From: Paraburkholderia tropica
GTDB lineage: Bacteria > Pseudomonadota > Gammaproteobacteria > Burkholderiales > Burkholderiaceae
DNA: 64,000 bases
NCBI RefSeq assembly: GCF_900109265.1
Contig: NZ_FNZM01000013.1
Location: forward strand, 240,026 to 304,025
Direction of reading: 5' to 3'
Part shown: positions 42,393-51,882 of the stretch, piece by piece
Numbering within the stretch: position 1 is the first letter of the stretch
How the letters are laid out: the number at the start of each line of letters is the position of its first letter
Program-made: the position numbers and the translations under genes
The notes under the pieces: generated by a model
Seen by the model: the letters and a program-made list of their open reading frames with translations, nothing else
Database searches by the model: none
What the model was told of the DNA's origin: nothing

Positions 42393-43601
42393 CTAAGCCA
42401 GCACTTCGTCTATCCAATCCAGTACACGCCGATTGACGAGGGAGCGATTACGCATCTCGCAATGCTCGCCAGCTCCCTGATTGCTGCTAAATCGAATCAG
42501 GGTTTTGGGGCAGCGTAGTGCATCGAAAAAATTTTGCGTTCCAGCGGCGAGGGTATCGTGTTCGGCCATGGTGAACAGAGTCGGACAGTGAATGTCTCCG
42601 ATACGCCCATCCATCGTGTAGTGTTCAACCGATGCGAGATAGTCGCGCAGTGCCCCGGCGCCATTCACCCAGTAACCGCGCTTCGCGATACTCCAGGTCA
42701 ATTTCCTGTCGTTTGCCACGATGTGGGTGAGGCGTTCCATGAGCGCCTCCGGCAAATCGCCGAGGTTTGCTGCCTCGTCAGGTGTCGCGCCCAACTTCAT
42801 CACATACGTGCGGAATCCATCCGCGACGGAAGCTAGCGCGGGGTCCGCGACACAGGCTGCAAGACGACGCTCGCCAGACGCCGCACGCGGCGCAAGGTAG
42901 CCGCCCAGACTCCAACCGCACAACACGATCTTGAGCGGATCGACATTCGACAGCGTTAATGCGAAGTCCATCACCGAACTGATCACGTTCTCCCAATCCG
43001 GCCTGAGCGTGATGCCGTGATCGATCAAGGTCGTACCTTGCCCGGGACCATCGAAGATCAATGAATGGTAGCCGCGCCGGGATGCGGCGACCGCAGCTGC
43101 AAAGAAAAGGTCGGTAATCGTGCCGTCGTATCCGTTGTTGAAGATCAGGAGCGGTCGAACTTCGTTGGCGCATCCCTGCGCGGGGATGACATAAGCGAGC
43201 AGCGAGGTCCCTTCAAAGGGAATATGCTGGCGCACAATGGCCGGCTCGCTTAATGCGAGCGCGCGCTCGAATGCCGCGATTTGCTTTTGAGAACCCAACC
43301 TCACACGGGGATCGACTGGTTGTCCGAACAAGGGATGAAAAGATTTGCCATAAAAGCACGCGGCCCTTAGAAAACACTCTCTCGCACTAGCCCGATGGCC
43401 TTGGGTTTCAGCTTGTCGACCGTCGACCATCATGCGATCAGCGGCTGCGCTCCAGGCGTCATAAAAGAGGGCGTCGTCTCCGTCTCCAATCGTCCGGGCG
43501 ATTGCCTCGACCTCGCCATAGTCAGCGCCGCCGTAAGGAATGTAGGCGAGCGGCCAGGTTCCGAGTTGTTCGTGAAGTTCGTCTTTGAAGATCGCAGACA
43601 T
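42393..43601 (-). CDS. Alpha/beta hydrolase (FrsA/pseudooxynicotine-hydrolase-like)
   Basis: This 402-residue hydrolase has a helical N-terminal cap (about 1-125), then a core with the oxyanion region LLIFNNGYDGT, a FDGPGQGTT block, nucleophile elbow GWSLGG, and the likely acid and base in MAEHDTLA and GAGEHCEMRN. It resembles S9-like/DUF1100-type esterases that hydrolyse small amides, C-C bonds or esters. The ATG has GGGAG. It is divergent from the NosL-containing binding-protein operon, so it may process the same imported compound. The substrate is unknown. Confidence 0.85.
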   Translation of the reverse strand: MSAIFKDELHEQLGTWPLAYIPYGGADYGEVEAIARTIGDGDDALFYDAWSAAADRMMVDGRQAETQGHRASARECFLRAACFYGKSFHPLFGQPVDPRVRLGSQKQIAAFERALALSEPAIVRQHIPFEGTSLLAYVIPAQGCANEVRPLLIFNNGYDGTITDLFFAAAVAASRRGYHSLIFDGPGQGTTLIDHGITLRPDWENVISSVMDFALTLSNVDPLKIVLCGWSLGGYLAPRAASGERRLAACVADPALASVADGFRTYVMKLGATPDEAANLGDLPEALMERLTHIVANDRKLTWSIAKRGYWVNGAGALRDYLASVEHYTMDGRIGDIHCPTLFTMAEHDTLAAGTQNFFDALRCPKTLIRFSSNQGAGEHCEMRNRSLVNRRVLDWIDEVLA

Positions 43602-44008
43602 GTTTCACTCCCGTGGGTTGGCATCGCCGATGGGCTGATTGTCAACGGTTTGGCACGAGGTGTCGACTGACAGCGTTTGGTCGACTCCCCCCTCCCGCAC
43701 AGCACTCTCCGCCGAGCGCCAGCCTTTCCGCATTGCCGCCCCACTGCCGCCACAACATCGCATTTCACAACACAACATCATTCACCGATATCGCGCGAAA
43801 TAGATATCTGAATTAGTTGGTTTGTCGCGGATAAAAGTCAAAGTAGTCTGCCTCACATCTTGTTATGACAAGCGATGCATGTTGCCGACGAATCGGATGC
43901 CGCGCGCCAGCCGACCGGTGATCGTCTCACGGACGCCCACCTGCGCTCCCGACGAGGAGCCAGGAATATTTCCACACGCCACCACCCACACTACTTGCCC
44001 GATCAGCC
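43602..44008. promoter_or_regulatory. 407-bp divergent region between hydrolase and ABC operon
   Basis: This region is AT-richer from 43790 to 43880. It holds a small inverted repeat CTTGT-TATG-ACAAG (43859-43872), which could be an operator. I see no gene and no confident promoter. Confidence 0.35.
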
Positions 44009-45436
44009 ATGAAAACACGCCAACGGCTCATTCGTCTTCTCGCCGCGCCGCTGCTGCTCTCCACTGCCGTGACAGCCCACGCCGAGACCATTCGCGTTGC
44101 AATCGGCACGCAGGACACCACCATTAATTGCGCGACCGGCGGTCTGCTGATCCGTGAATTGCATCTGCTCGACAAATATCTGCCGCACACCGGCAAATAC
44201 GCGAACGTGAAATACGACGTGGAATGGAAAGACTTCACCTCCGGCGCGCCGCTCACAAATGAAATGGTGGCAGGCAAGCTCGACTTCGGCGCGATGGCGG
44301 ATTTTCCGGGCTCGCTCAACGGCGCGGCGTTCGAAAAGGCAGGCCGTAAAAGCATTTTCATCACCGTGCTCGAAGGCAGCACGGATGGCAGCGGCAACGG
44401 CATCGTCGTGCCCGTCAATTCTCCGGTGCACTCGCTCGCCGACCTGAAAGGCAAGACAATCTCCGTGCCGTTTGCATCGACCGCGCACGGCATGCTCCTT
44501 CGCGCAATCAAGGCGCAAGGCTGGAATCCCGATACTGACGTGAACATCATCACGCAAGCGCCGGAAGTGGCCGGCAGCGCGCTGAAGGCCGGCAAGATCG
44601 ACGCCCATGCCGACTTCGTGCCGTTCGCCGACCTGTTCCCGTATCGCGGCATCGCGCGCAAAATCTACGATGGCGCACAAAGCCATACGCCGACTTTTCA
44701 CGGCGCGCTCGTCGACGCCGCCTACGCGCAGAAATACCCCGAGGTCGTGGTCGCGTATCTGCGCGCCACCATTGAGGCAAATCGCCTGATCGGAGAAGAC
44801 CCCGAGAAATACAGCCTCTTGATCGAAAAAACGACGGGCGTCGATGCGCCGGTCGATTATCTCTATCACGGTCCGCTCGGCCTGCAGACTCGCGATCTGA
44901 CATGGAAGCCCGAATATCGCCAGGCCGTGGCCACGGCGATCGACACGCTGAGGCTGCTCAAGAAAACGGACGTCAATCTCGACGCCAACACGTTTATCGA
45001 CGACCGCTACATTCGCCAGGCGTTCAAGGATTCGGGACTCGACTATGACGCCGCGTTGAAGAACTACGCGCGTCAGCCGCTGGTTGCAAACGACGCGATT
45101 ACCGGCAAACCCATTCGCGACTTCCACGCAGTCGCGCAAATCTGGCTCGGCAATGAAGCGCACGTGCGCAATTACGCCAGCGCCGCGGAAGCGTTCGCCG
45201 CGCTTGCCAAGCTCGAACAATCCGGCAGCAAGCCCCGCGCGGTCTACGTACAGGATCACGACAGCGGACAAAAGCTCTTTGCGTCCGATGCGTGGTATGT
45301 GCGCGATGCGCGCGGCGGCGTTACCGCCTTTCTGCAGAAGTCGGGCGCCGATACCTACGCGCAGCAAACGTCGGGCGCGGTCGTCGATTACACCGCGGCC
45401 GTTTCCGGCGCGCAGCAAGCCATTGCGTCCCGCTGA
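44009..45436 (+). CDS. Ssu/Nrt-type ABC substrate-binding protein with C-terminal NosL-like domain
   Basis: This 471-residue periplasmic protein has a signal peptide ending VTAHAET. Residues about 25-330 form an NMT1/SsuA-type binding domain (EMVAGKLDFGAMADFPGSLN, FASTAHGMLLRAIKAQGW, FVPFADLFPYRGIARKIYDG). Residues about 355-465 look like NosL: HAVAQIWLGNEAHVRNYASA and then AVYVQDHDSGQKLFASDAWYV, followed by GGVTAFLQKSGAD. NosL is a copper chaperone for nitrous oxide reductase, but the Cys/Met ligands expected in its N-terminal half are absent here. The usual family length without this part is about 330. The domain call is by eye. It is first in a three-gene importer. Confidence 0.78.
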   Translation: MKTRQRLIRLLAAPLLLSTAVTAHAETIRVAIGTQDTTINCATGGLLIRELHLLDKYLPHTGKYANVKYDVEWKDFTSGAPLTNEMVAGKLDFGAMADFPGSLNGAAFEKAGRKSIFITVLEGSTDGSGNGIVVPVNSPVHSLADLKGKTISVPFASTAHGMLLRAIKAQGWNPDTDVNIITQAPEVAGSALKAGKIDAHADFVPFADLFPYRGIARKIYDGAQSHTPTFHGALVDAAYAQKYPEVVVAYLRATIEANRLIGEDPEKYSLLIEKTTGVDAPVDYLYHGPLGLQTRDLTWKPEYRQAVATAIDTLRLLKKTDVNLDANTFIDDRYIRQAFKDSGLDYDAALKNYARQPLVANDAITGKPIRDFHAVAQIWLGNEAHVRNYASAAEAFAALAKLEQSGSKPRAVYVQDHDSGQKLFASDAWYVRDARGGVTAFLQKSGADTYAQQTSGAVVDYTAAVSGAQQAIASR

Positions 45437-45486
45437 CCGCGTCGGTTTCCGTCCCCGTCGAACATCTTCATTTACGAGGAATCCGC

Positions 45487-46350
45487 ATGTCCGCCATGCT
45501 CGACCTCACGGGCCGACAACGCCCGGTCGCCACCGACTCCGCGCAGAAGGACTCCGCTACGGTACGCGGCGCGCCGACGCGCCGCTATACGCGACGCGTG
45601 GCCGCGATCCTGCTATTCGTCGCGCTCTGGCAAGCGGCCGTGCACATCCATCTTTCGCTGGGCTTCGTCACCTTCGCGAATGTGCCCTCACCCGCCGACG
45701 CCATTCCCGCGCTGTGGACCTTGCTCCACTCGCCGAAATTGCCCATGCATCTGGCCGCGAGCATCACGCGCGTGCTGGCCGGCTTCTGCGCGGCGGCCGT
45801 GGTGGGTCTCGGACTCGGTCTCGCGATTGGCCGGTATGCGCTGCTTGAAGATCTTCTGATGCCGCCGCTCGAAATGCTGCGTCCCATTCCTGCCGTCGCC
45901 TGGATTCCACTCGCCATTCTGATGTTTCCGTCTTCGGAAATCAGCATGATGTTCGTGACGTTCATCGGCGCGCTGTTTCCGATTCTGCTGAACACCATTC
46001 ATGGCGTGGAAGCCGTGGATCAGCGGCTTATCGCTACGGCACGCGGTTTGGGTACGAACTCGCTGTCGCTCTATACCGAAGTCATATTGCCGGGCGCTGC
46101 GCCTTCGATTTTCACCGGTCTTTCTATTGGTATGGGCACCGCCTGGTTCTGCCTCGTGACTGCGGAGATGATCGCGGGTCAATATGGAATCGGTTACTAC
46201 ACCTGGGAATCCTATACATTGCAGAATTACGCCGATATCGTCGTCGGCATGGCGCTGATCGGCGTGCTCGGGATGGGCAGCAGCATGCTCATCAAGCGCA
46301 TGGGCGCGGCGTTGACACCGTGGTATCGACGCAATGGAGCACGCCGGTGA
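45487..46350 (+). CDS. Ssu/Nrt/Tau-type ABC transporter permease
   Basis: This 287-residue permease has about six hydrophobic segments and the EAA loop LIATARGLGTNSLSLYTEVILPGAAPSIF. MLRPIPAVAWIPLAILMF is a hallmark of SsuC/TauC/NrtB proteins. The ATG has GAGGA upstream; longer in-frame starts are inside the binding-protein gene and unlikely. The stop overlaps the ATPase start as GTGA. It works with the NosL-containing binding protein. Confidence 0.9.
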   Translation: MSAMLDLTGRQRPVATDSAQKDSATVRGAPTRRYTRRVAAILLFVALWQAAVHIHLSLGFVTFANVPSPADAIPALWTLLHSPKLPMHLAASITRVLAGFCAAAVVGLGLGLAIGRYALLEDLLMPPLEMLRPIPAVAWIPLAILMFPSSEISMMFVTFIGALFPILLNTIHGVEAVDQRLIATARGLGTNSLSLYTEVILPGAAPSIFTGLSIGMGTAWFCLVTAEMIAGQYGIGYYTWESYTLQNYADIVVGMALIGVLGMGSSMLIKRMGAALTPWYRRNGARR

Positions 46351-47168
46351 GCACCGTATCCGCCATTCAACCTGAAACTCTCGTCAGGACGCCAGCGGCG
46401 CACGCAGCCGGGCGTATCGAGGTGCGCGCATTGACCGTCGAAGTCGGGCCGCCGCATGCGCGTATTGCCGCGCTCGATTCACTCGATGTCGACATCGCAC
46501 CCGGCGAATTCGTTTGCATACTCGGCCCCTCCGGTTGCGGAAAGTCCACACTACTTGGTGCGATTGCAGGACACATTGCAGCCACGCGTGGCGAAGTCGC
46601 GGTCGATCATCTCGCGGTCGACCGTCCACATCCGGATCGCGGCCTTGTGTTCCAGCAGCACACGCTGTTTCCGTGGAAACGCGTGATCGACAATGTGGCT
46701 TTTGGGCTGAAAATGAAGGGCGTCGGCGCGCGCGAGCGGCGACGCGAAGCCGCCGAACTGCTCGCCCTGGTCGGCCTTTCCGGCTTTGAGTCGCACTATC
46801 CCGCGCAGTTGTCGGGCGGCATGCAGCAGCGCGTGGAGATTGCGCGCGTGTTAATCAACCGCCCACGCATTCTGCTGATGGACGAGCCGTTCGGCGCGCT
46901 CGATGCGCAAACGCGCCGCATGATGCAAACGTTGCTGCTCGACATCTGGGCGAAGATTCGCACGACCGTCGTGTTCGTCACGCACGATATCGACGAAGCG
47001 CTATTTCTCGGCGACCGCATCCTGATGCTGTCTCAACGCCCCGCGCGCCTCGTCGCCGATATCGCCGTGCCGCTCGCGAGGCCGCGTAACGACGAAAGCA
47101 CAACGGAAGCGGGTTTCGTCGATACCAAACGCCGTTTGCTCGCCTTGCTGCGCGAAGCAACGAACTAG
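46347..47168 (+). CDS. Ssu/Nrt/Tau-type ABC transporter ATP-binding protein
   Basis: This 273-residue ATPase has Walker A GPSGCGKST, Q-loop LVFQQHTLFPWKRV, signature LSGGMQQRVEIARVL, Walker B ILLMDEPFGALD and switch THDIDEALFL. The start is a GTG overlapping the permease stop (GTGA). The N-terminal lead of about 30 residues before the core is slightly long. It completes the importer. The transported compound is probably a sulfonate, nitrate-like or heterocyclic anion. Confidence 0.92.
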   Translation: MSTVSAIQPETLVRTPAAHAAGRIEVRALTVEVGPPHARIAALDSLDVDIAPGEFVCILGPSGCGKSTLLGAIAGHIAATRGEVAVDHLAVDRPHPDRGLVFQQHTLFPWKRVIDNVAFGLKMKGVGARERRREAAELLALVGLSGFESHYPAQLSGGMQQRVEIARVLINRPRILLMDEPFGALDAQTRRMMQTLLLDIWAKIRTTVVFVTHDIDEALFLGDRILMLSQRPARLVADIAVPLARPRNDESTTEAGFVDTKRRLLALLREATN

Positions 47169-47271
47169 GCTGCGCGCGCGTTCGGGTGGCGGCCTGCATC
47201 CGCATCCAGACCGTCGACTTTCCGTTAAGATTTCCGCAATGGGACAATATGTGTCCAGACAGGAAATCGAC

Positions 47272-47820
47272 ATGAAATTGTTGGCCATCTCGGGGAGCGC
47301 GCGCCGCGAGTCCACGAATACCGCGCTCCTTGTAGCGATGCAGGACCATTTGCCGGCAGGCGTAACGTTATCGGTCTTCGCATCGCTCGACACGCTACCC
47401 GTTTTTTCTCCCGACTCGGAGCGCGCGGAATTGCCCGCGCCAGTAGCCCGATTCATTGACCTCGTAGCGGACGCCGACGCAATCATTATTTCAAGCCCCG
47501 AATACGTCAGGGCGATTCCCGGCGGACTCAAGAACCCAATCGACTGGATGGTGTCCCGATTCGAAGTGATCGGGAAGCCGATCGCGCTTGCTCATGCGTC
47601 GCACCGCGGCAATGACATGCTGGCGTCGCTACGGCTCGTTCTCTCTACGGTCAGCGATGGTTTTATCGACTCGGCTTTTCTGCGCGTTCCGCTGGTTGGC
47701 AAGTCGCCGTCGGAAATGTTGACCGTGCTGCGCTTGCCCGAAAATGAAACGGCAATCGCTGCATTTCTCGCCGATGTCGTTGCGTTTGTTCGTTCGAGGC
47801 AGGCTGCGGAGGCGGTGTGA
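47272..47820 (+). CDS. NADPH-dependent FMN reductase
   Basis: This 182-residue flavodoxin-fold reductase has the phosphate-binding loop LLAISGSARRESTNTALL and the motif SSPEYVRAIPGGLKNPIDWM, typical of the SsuE/ChrR/ArsH superfamily. AGGAAA precedes the ATG. It is 103 bp after the importer operon and could supply FMNH2 to flavin monooxygenases such as the LLM enzymes elsewhere in the window, but that link is speculative. Quinone or chromate reduction is an alternative. Confidence 0.88.
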   Translation: MKLLAISGSARRESTNTALLVAMQDHLPAGVTLSVFASLDTLPVFSPDSERAELPAPVARFIDLVADADAIIISSPEYVRAIPGGLKNPIDWMVSRFEVIGKPIALAHASHRGNDMLASLRLVLSTVSDGFIDSAFLRVPLVGKSPSEMLTVLRLPENETAIAAFLADVVAFVRSRQAAEAV

Positions 47821-48159
47821 AACGCGATTGCCATTCATAGAACAAGCGGCAGAGATTCACACATCGGCCCATAGAAATTACCCGTTCGTGCTACGATTCG
47901 CGCTGCTACAAAGACGTAACCAGACGGGCGTTAAACCCACGCCCAGCAAACCGGAAACACCTACACTCCACGCGAAACGCGAAAATGTACGCAGCTGCCT
48001 GGCCTCCCGCGAAAGCGCACTGAAAGCCCCTATCGATGCAGTCACTGCATCGGCTTGGGCATTCGCCCCGGACCTGTCGTGAAAGACAGTCCGGCGATAT
48101 CGCATGAACCGATCTTCCGGATCGCGATTCATGCGGTTGCGTTTTCACGAGACCACAAC
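47821..48159. other. 339-bp gap upstream of proline dehydrogenase
   Basis: No gene is seen. It contains the perfect palindrome listed separately at 48034-48052 and a smaller repeat CTGTC-GTGAAA-GACAG just downstream of it, so it looks like a control region. Confidence 0.45.
48034..48052. promoter_or_regulatory. 19-bp palindrome CGATGCAGT-C-ACTGCATCG
   Basis: Perfect 9-bp arms around one central base lie 108 bp upstream of the proline dehydrogenase ATG. It is a good candidate for an Lrp/PutR-like or other dimeric regulator site. No regulator gene is adjacent. Confidence 0.5.
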
Positions 48160-49080
48160 ATGCGTATTCTCAATACGATGGCGGCGCACGCCATCCCGCT
48201 CGTTCCGCGTTCGCTCATCCGCAGGATTTCCCGCCGCTATATTGCCGGCGAAACGCTCGACGAAGCTCACACGCGTATTCACGCGCTCCACACGGCAGGC
48301 TTTCTCACCACCATCGACGTGCTGGGCGAAACGGCCTCCACGGCCGATGAAGCAGAGTCGATGGCCCGCAGCTATCTCCAGCTCATCGAGGCGCTCGGCA
48401 CCGGTAATGAAACCACCGAGCTATCCATCAAGCTCACCGCACTCGGATTGTTGCTCGACGACGCCGCGTGCATGTCGCGCGTTTCCCGCATATTGCGCGC
48501 AGCAGCGTCGAAAGGCATTCGTGCGTGCATCGATATGGAGGACATCCATTGCACGCAGAGAACGCTCGACGCTTTCGCGACGCTCGAAGCGAGCGGCTTT
48601 CCAGTCGGAATCGCGTTGCAGGCGTATTTAAAACGCACGAGCGACGACATCATTGCGCTTCAGGCGCGCAAAAGCCGCATGCGTATTTGCAAGGGCATTT
48701 ATGCAGAGGCGGCCGCGCATCTCGTTGATGGCGCATCGAGCGACCGCGCCGCGATCAATCCGCATTTTGTTCGGCACGTCTCGAATGCCATTCAGGCCGG
48801 ATCGTTCGTGGGCATTGCAACACACGATGCGCATTTGATCGATGCGCTATCCGGCTGGTTGCAACGCGAACAGATCGCCCGCTCGCGATTCGAGTTTCAG
48901 ATGTTGCTGGGCGTATGTGAATCGCAGCGCGACGCGTTGCTCGCGCAGGGATTCAACGTGCGGGTCTATGTACCCTACGGCCGCGACTGGTACGGCTATA
49001 GCACAAGGCGAATCAAGGAGAATCCGCGTATCGCAGGTTATATTCTCGCCGCGATGATATCGGGCGAGCGGGCTCGCTAA
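48160..49080 (+). CDS. Proline dehydrogenase, monofunctional
   Basis: This 306-residue enzyme has the PutA/ProDH TIM-barrel motifs: TTIDVLGETASTADEAES, LSIKLTALGLLLD, CIDMEDIHCTQRTLDAF, GIALQAYLKRTSDD, RICKGIYAE, and the substrate-binding end FQMLLGVCESQRDALLAQGF, YVPYGRDWYGYSTRRIKENP. It oxidises L-proline to pyrroline-5-carboxylate with FAD. Betaproteobacteria usually carry bifunctional PutA, so a stand-alone copy is an extra. No dehydrogenase for the second step is adjacent. The ATG (MRILNTMAAHA) gives the normal family length. Confidence 0.9.
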   Translation: MRILNTMAAHAIPLVPRSLIRRISRRYIAGETLDEAHTRIHALHTAGFLTTIDVLGETASTADEAESMARSYLQLIEALGTGNETTELSIKLTALGLLLDDAACMSRVSRILRAAASKGIRACIDMEDIHCTQRTLDAFATLEASGFPVGIALQAYLKRTSDDIIALQARKSRMRICKGIYAEAAAHLVDGASSDRAAINPHFVRHVSNAIQAGSFVGIATHDAHLIDALSGWLQREQIARSRFEFQMLLGVCESQRDALLAQGFNVRVYVPYGRDWYGYSTRRIKENPRIAGYILAAMISGERAR

Positions 49081-49088
49081 GGGTGACG

Positions 49089-49146
49089 GAAGCCGTTATC
49101 GACAAGGACCGACTCAATAGTCGGTCCCGATTCGATTGACGGCTTT
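49089..49146. terminator. Nested stem-loops between convergent genes
   Basis: An inner perfect hairpin GGACCGACT-CAAT-AGTCGGTCC (49106-49127) sits inside outer arms AAGCCGT (49090-49096) and ACGGCTT (49139-49145). It lies between the proline dehydrogenase gene and the convergent TonB receptor gene and is suited to act as a bidirectional terminator. Confidence 0.65.
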
Positions 49147-49220
49147 CGCGCAACTGGCGCGTATTACCAAAACAGCGGCGCACGTCAACCAACGTACGCC
49201 GCCCGCCAGCCATTCAGCAC

Positions 49221-51623
49221 TCAATAGCGCCAGGTAAGATTGACGCTGCCATTAAGCGGCGCAGCGTAGGTGCTATAGCTGTATTCCATCGTCGACCAGT
49301 ATTTCTTGTCGAGCGCGTTATTCAGCGTGCCGGTAATCGTGAAGTGCTTGTTCACGTCGTAACGGGCCATGAAATCCAGCACCGTGTAAGCGCCCTGACG
49401 CGCCATGCCCACACCTTCGTCGACATAGCTCGTGGCGCTCTGCCAACGCACGCTCGTGCCCACCGTCAGCTTGTGATCGAAGTACGGCAGACGATAAGTC
49501 GTCGACAAATGCGCGGATTTGCGCGGCACGAACAGTTGTGTCGCCTGGCCGTTGTCGTCGGTGACACGCAGGATTGTTGCACCCGCGCTGACGTTCCAGT
49601 CGTTCGTGATTTGCCCGGAAACTTCCGCTTCGATACCTTCGGACGTTGCGTCGCCGCCCGAGTAATAGTATTGCCCCGTGTCCGCGTTGAATCCCGCTTC
49701 CGTGGCGATATTCGACTGATGAATGCGATACACCGTCAACGAGGTATTCAGACGGTTGTCGAAGAATGCGCCTTTGATCCCGGCTTCCGCGCTGCGGCCG
49801 CGCGCCGGCCCGAGCAATTGATTATTCGCGTTGAGCTGATACTGCGGATTGAAAATCTTGGTGAAGCTGGCATACGCGGTAATGTCGCGCGTCAGATCGT
49901 AAGTCAGGCCGATATACGGCGCCGATCCGGACGACTGCTGGTTATAGCTGGTGCCGGCGGAATCGCCGCTGCTGGCCGCCTGCGTATAGTTGATGCCGAG
50001 CAGCAGATGCGCGCGATCGGTCAGGCTCCATCGCGACGATGCATAAAGCGAGCGGCGCACGTCGAGATAATGCACGCGCGTCGCGTTTTCGCCCCACGAT
50101 GTCGGTTCCGGATACGATCCCGCGAGCAGATCGGCATAGCTGACCGGCACGCCATCGCCCTCGCCTTCGGAAGACGGATTCGTAAATTCCGAGCGCGAGA
50201 AGTTGGCGCCGAAGGTCAGTTCATGCGTGCGTCCGAACAGATCGAATTTGCCGCTCAGGCTCGAATCGAGCACGATCTGCCGATTCGACGACTCGTAATT
50301 CGACGTATACGAATTGACGCCCGATCCATCCGATTCGAGCGAACCGTAGGGATAAAAAAATCGCGCGTTGTTATAAATGTCGCTCCAGTTGGCCGATGTT
50401 TTCCACGTCCATCGCGAGCCGATCTGTTGCTTCAACTCCGCAAAAGCGCGCTGCTCCTGCGTATTGAAGAACGCCCATTTCGGCGCCATGCTCGCGTGCA
50501 CGTCGTAATTGAGCGCGTTTCCCGATGCATCGAGCAGCGGCAAGCCGCCCCAGCTTGCGCCGCCCAGGCGGTTGTACTCATAGCTGAAGCCCGCGGTTGC
50601 GAGCGTGCTCGGCGTCAGGTTCGCTTCGACCACGCCGTAAATGCCATCCTTGCTCGGCTTAAGACGGTCGGTGTACGAATTGCCGTCCTCGTGAAACGCG
50701 ACCAGTCGGCCCGCCACCGTGCCCGCCTTGTTCAGCGGCCCGGAAATATCGACGTCAACGCGCTTCTTGTCCCACGATCCATATGAAATACCCGCCGATG
50801 CCTGGAAATCATAAGTCGGGCGCTTGCGGATGAAATTCACCGTCGCGGAAGGGTTGCCGGTTTCAGCGTTCAGGCCGTCGGCGCCGCGCAGCACTTCGAC
50901 GCGGTCGTAAAACGCCATGTCGATATCGCCATATTGTGACGTATAGACGAGCGGAATGCCAATGCCGTCGAATTGCAGATTGGTGATCTGAAAACCGCGC
51001 GACGTGAAATCGGTCGCGTACGAATCGTACGGCTCGACGGTCACACCCGTGATGTGGCGCAGCGCGTCGTTCACGCTATTGATCTGGAAATCGTTCATTT
51101 CCTGGCGCGTGAGCACGGACACCGATTGCGGCGTTTCTTTAGGCGATAACGCGATCTTGCTGCCCGCCGTCGTCGTCTTGATCGTGTACGAGTGGGTCTG
51201 CTCGGTCGGCCGCTGCTCGTCGGGGCCCGCCGAGACCACCACCGCCGGCAGCGTGTTGTCCGTTTCGCTGACCGGCGCGGCCGGCGCGGGGGCGACGGTC
51301 GCCGTGCCGTCGCGAACGTCGGCGGACAGACCACTGCCCTTGAGCACGCTCCCGAGCGCCTGGTTCGCCGTCATGCGCCCCTTCACGGCGGGCGAGGTTT
51401 TGCCCGCCACCAGCGAGGATTTGACCAGCAACTGCACGTTGGCCTGACGTGCCACTTCCTTGAGCGCGTCGCCCAGCGGCTGAGCCGGAATCGAGAAGTC
51501 GGCAAGCGCCTCGGGCGCCGCGGCGGTGGGGGTTTGGGCGCGCGCGGCAGGTGCCTCGAGCACGGCGACGGCCAGGATGACGGCGGCCGCCAGCGTGGCG
51601 AGCGGAAAACGGGGGCACATCAT
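49221..51623 (-). CDS. TonB-dependent siderophore receptor with STN domain
   Basis: This roughly 800-residue outer-membrane receptor has a signal peptide, an STN domain (FSIPAQPLGDALKEVARQAN to LSADVRDGTATV), a plug with ETPQSVSVLTRQEM, DALRHITGVTVEPYDSY, FTSRGFQITNLQFDGIG and RVEVLRGADGL, and a barrel ending NGSVNLTWRY. The plug is typical of FoxA/FpvA-like siderophore receptors. STN implies signalling, yet no FecI/FecR pair is adjacent. The ATG at 51623 is chosen because GGAG lies 9 nt upstream; other ATGs overlap that site. Confidence 0.88.
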   Translation of the reverse strand: MMCPRFPLATLAAAVILAVAVLEAPAARAQTPTAAAPEALADFSIPAQPLGDALKEVARQANVQLLVKSSLVAGKTSPAVKGRMTANQALGSVLKGSGLSADVRDGTATVAPAPAAPVSETDNTLPAVVVSAGPDEQRPTEQTHSYTIKTTTAGSKIALSPKETPQSVSVLTRQEMNDFQINSVNDALRHITGVTVEPYDSYATDFTSRGFQITNLQFDGIGIPLVYTSQYGDIDMAFYDRVEVLRGADGLNAETGNPSATVNFIRKRPTYDFQASAGISYGSWDKKRVDVDISGPLNKAGTVAGRLVAFHEDGNSYTDRLKPSKDGIYGVVEANLTPSTLATAGFSYEYNRLGGASWGGLPLLDASGNALNYDVHASMAPKWAFFNTQEQRAFAELKQQIGSRWTWKTSANWSDIYNNARFFYPYGSLESDGSGVNSYTSNYESSNRQIVLDSSLSGKFDLFGRTHELTFGANFSRSEFTNPSSEGEGDGVPVSYADLLAGSYPEPTSWGENATRVHYLDVRRSLYASSRWSLTDRAHLLLGINYTQAASSGDSAGTSYNQQSSGSAPYIGLTYDLTRDITAYASFTKIFNPQYQLNANNQLLGPARGRSAEAGIKGAFFDNRLNTSLTVYRIHQSNIATEAGFNADTGQYYYSGGDATSEGIEAEVSGQITNDWNVSAGATILRVTDDNGQATQLFVPRKSAHLSTTYRLPYFDHKLTVGTSVRWQSATSYVDEGVGMARQGAYTVLDFMARYDVNKHFTITGTLNNALDKKYWSTMEYSYSTYAAPLNGSVNLTWRY

Positions 51624-51882
51624 GAAAGACATCTCCAACGGGTAACGAAATAAGAACCATTACCGAAGAAGACGCACGACTTCACCAAACCCTGACATCG
51701 ATTCTGAAAATTTTTTAACGTCCGGCGAGGTTGCCCGATGCCAGGCTCGGTAGCGCACGACGCCCGCCCGGCGGGCCAGACGGGCAATCGATGAAGCGCC
51801 GATGACGCGTGCTCAATGAACCGGCGGCGTGCGCTTTCGATTCGGCCGCCGCACGTTCGCCGTCATCAAGGCAAACTGCGCC

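Noticed and set aside
51641..51664. Dyad GGTAA...TTACC upstream of the siderophore receptor as a Fur box
   Set aside because: It does not fit the repeated NATWAT pattern of Fur boxes and lies very close to the start codon.
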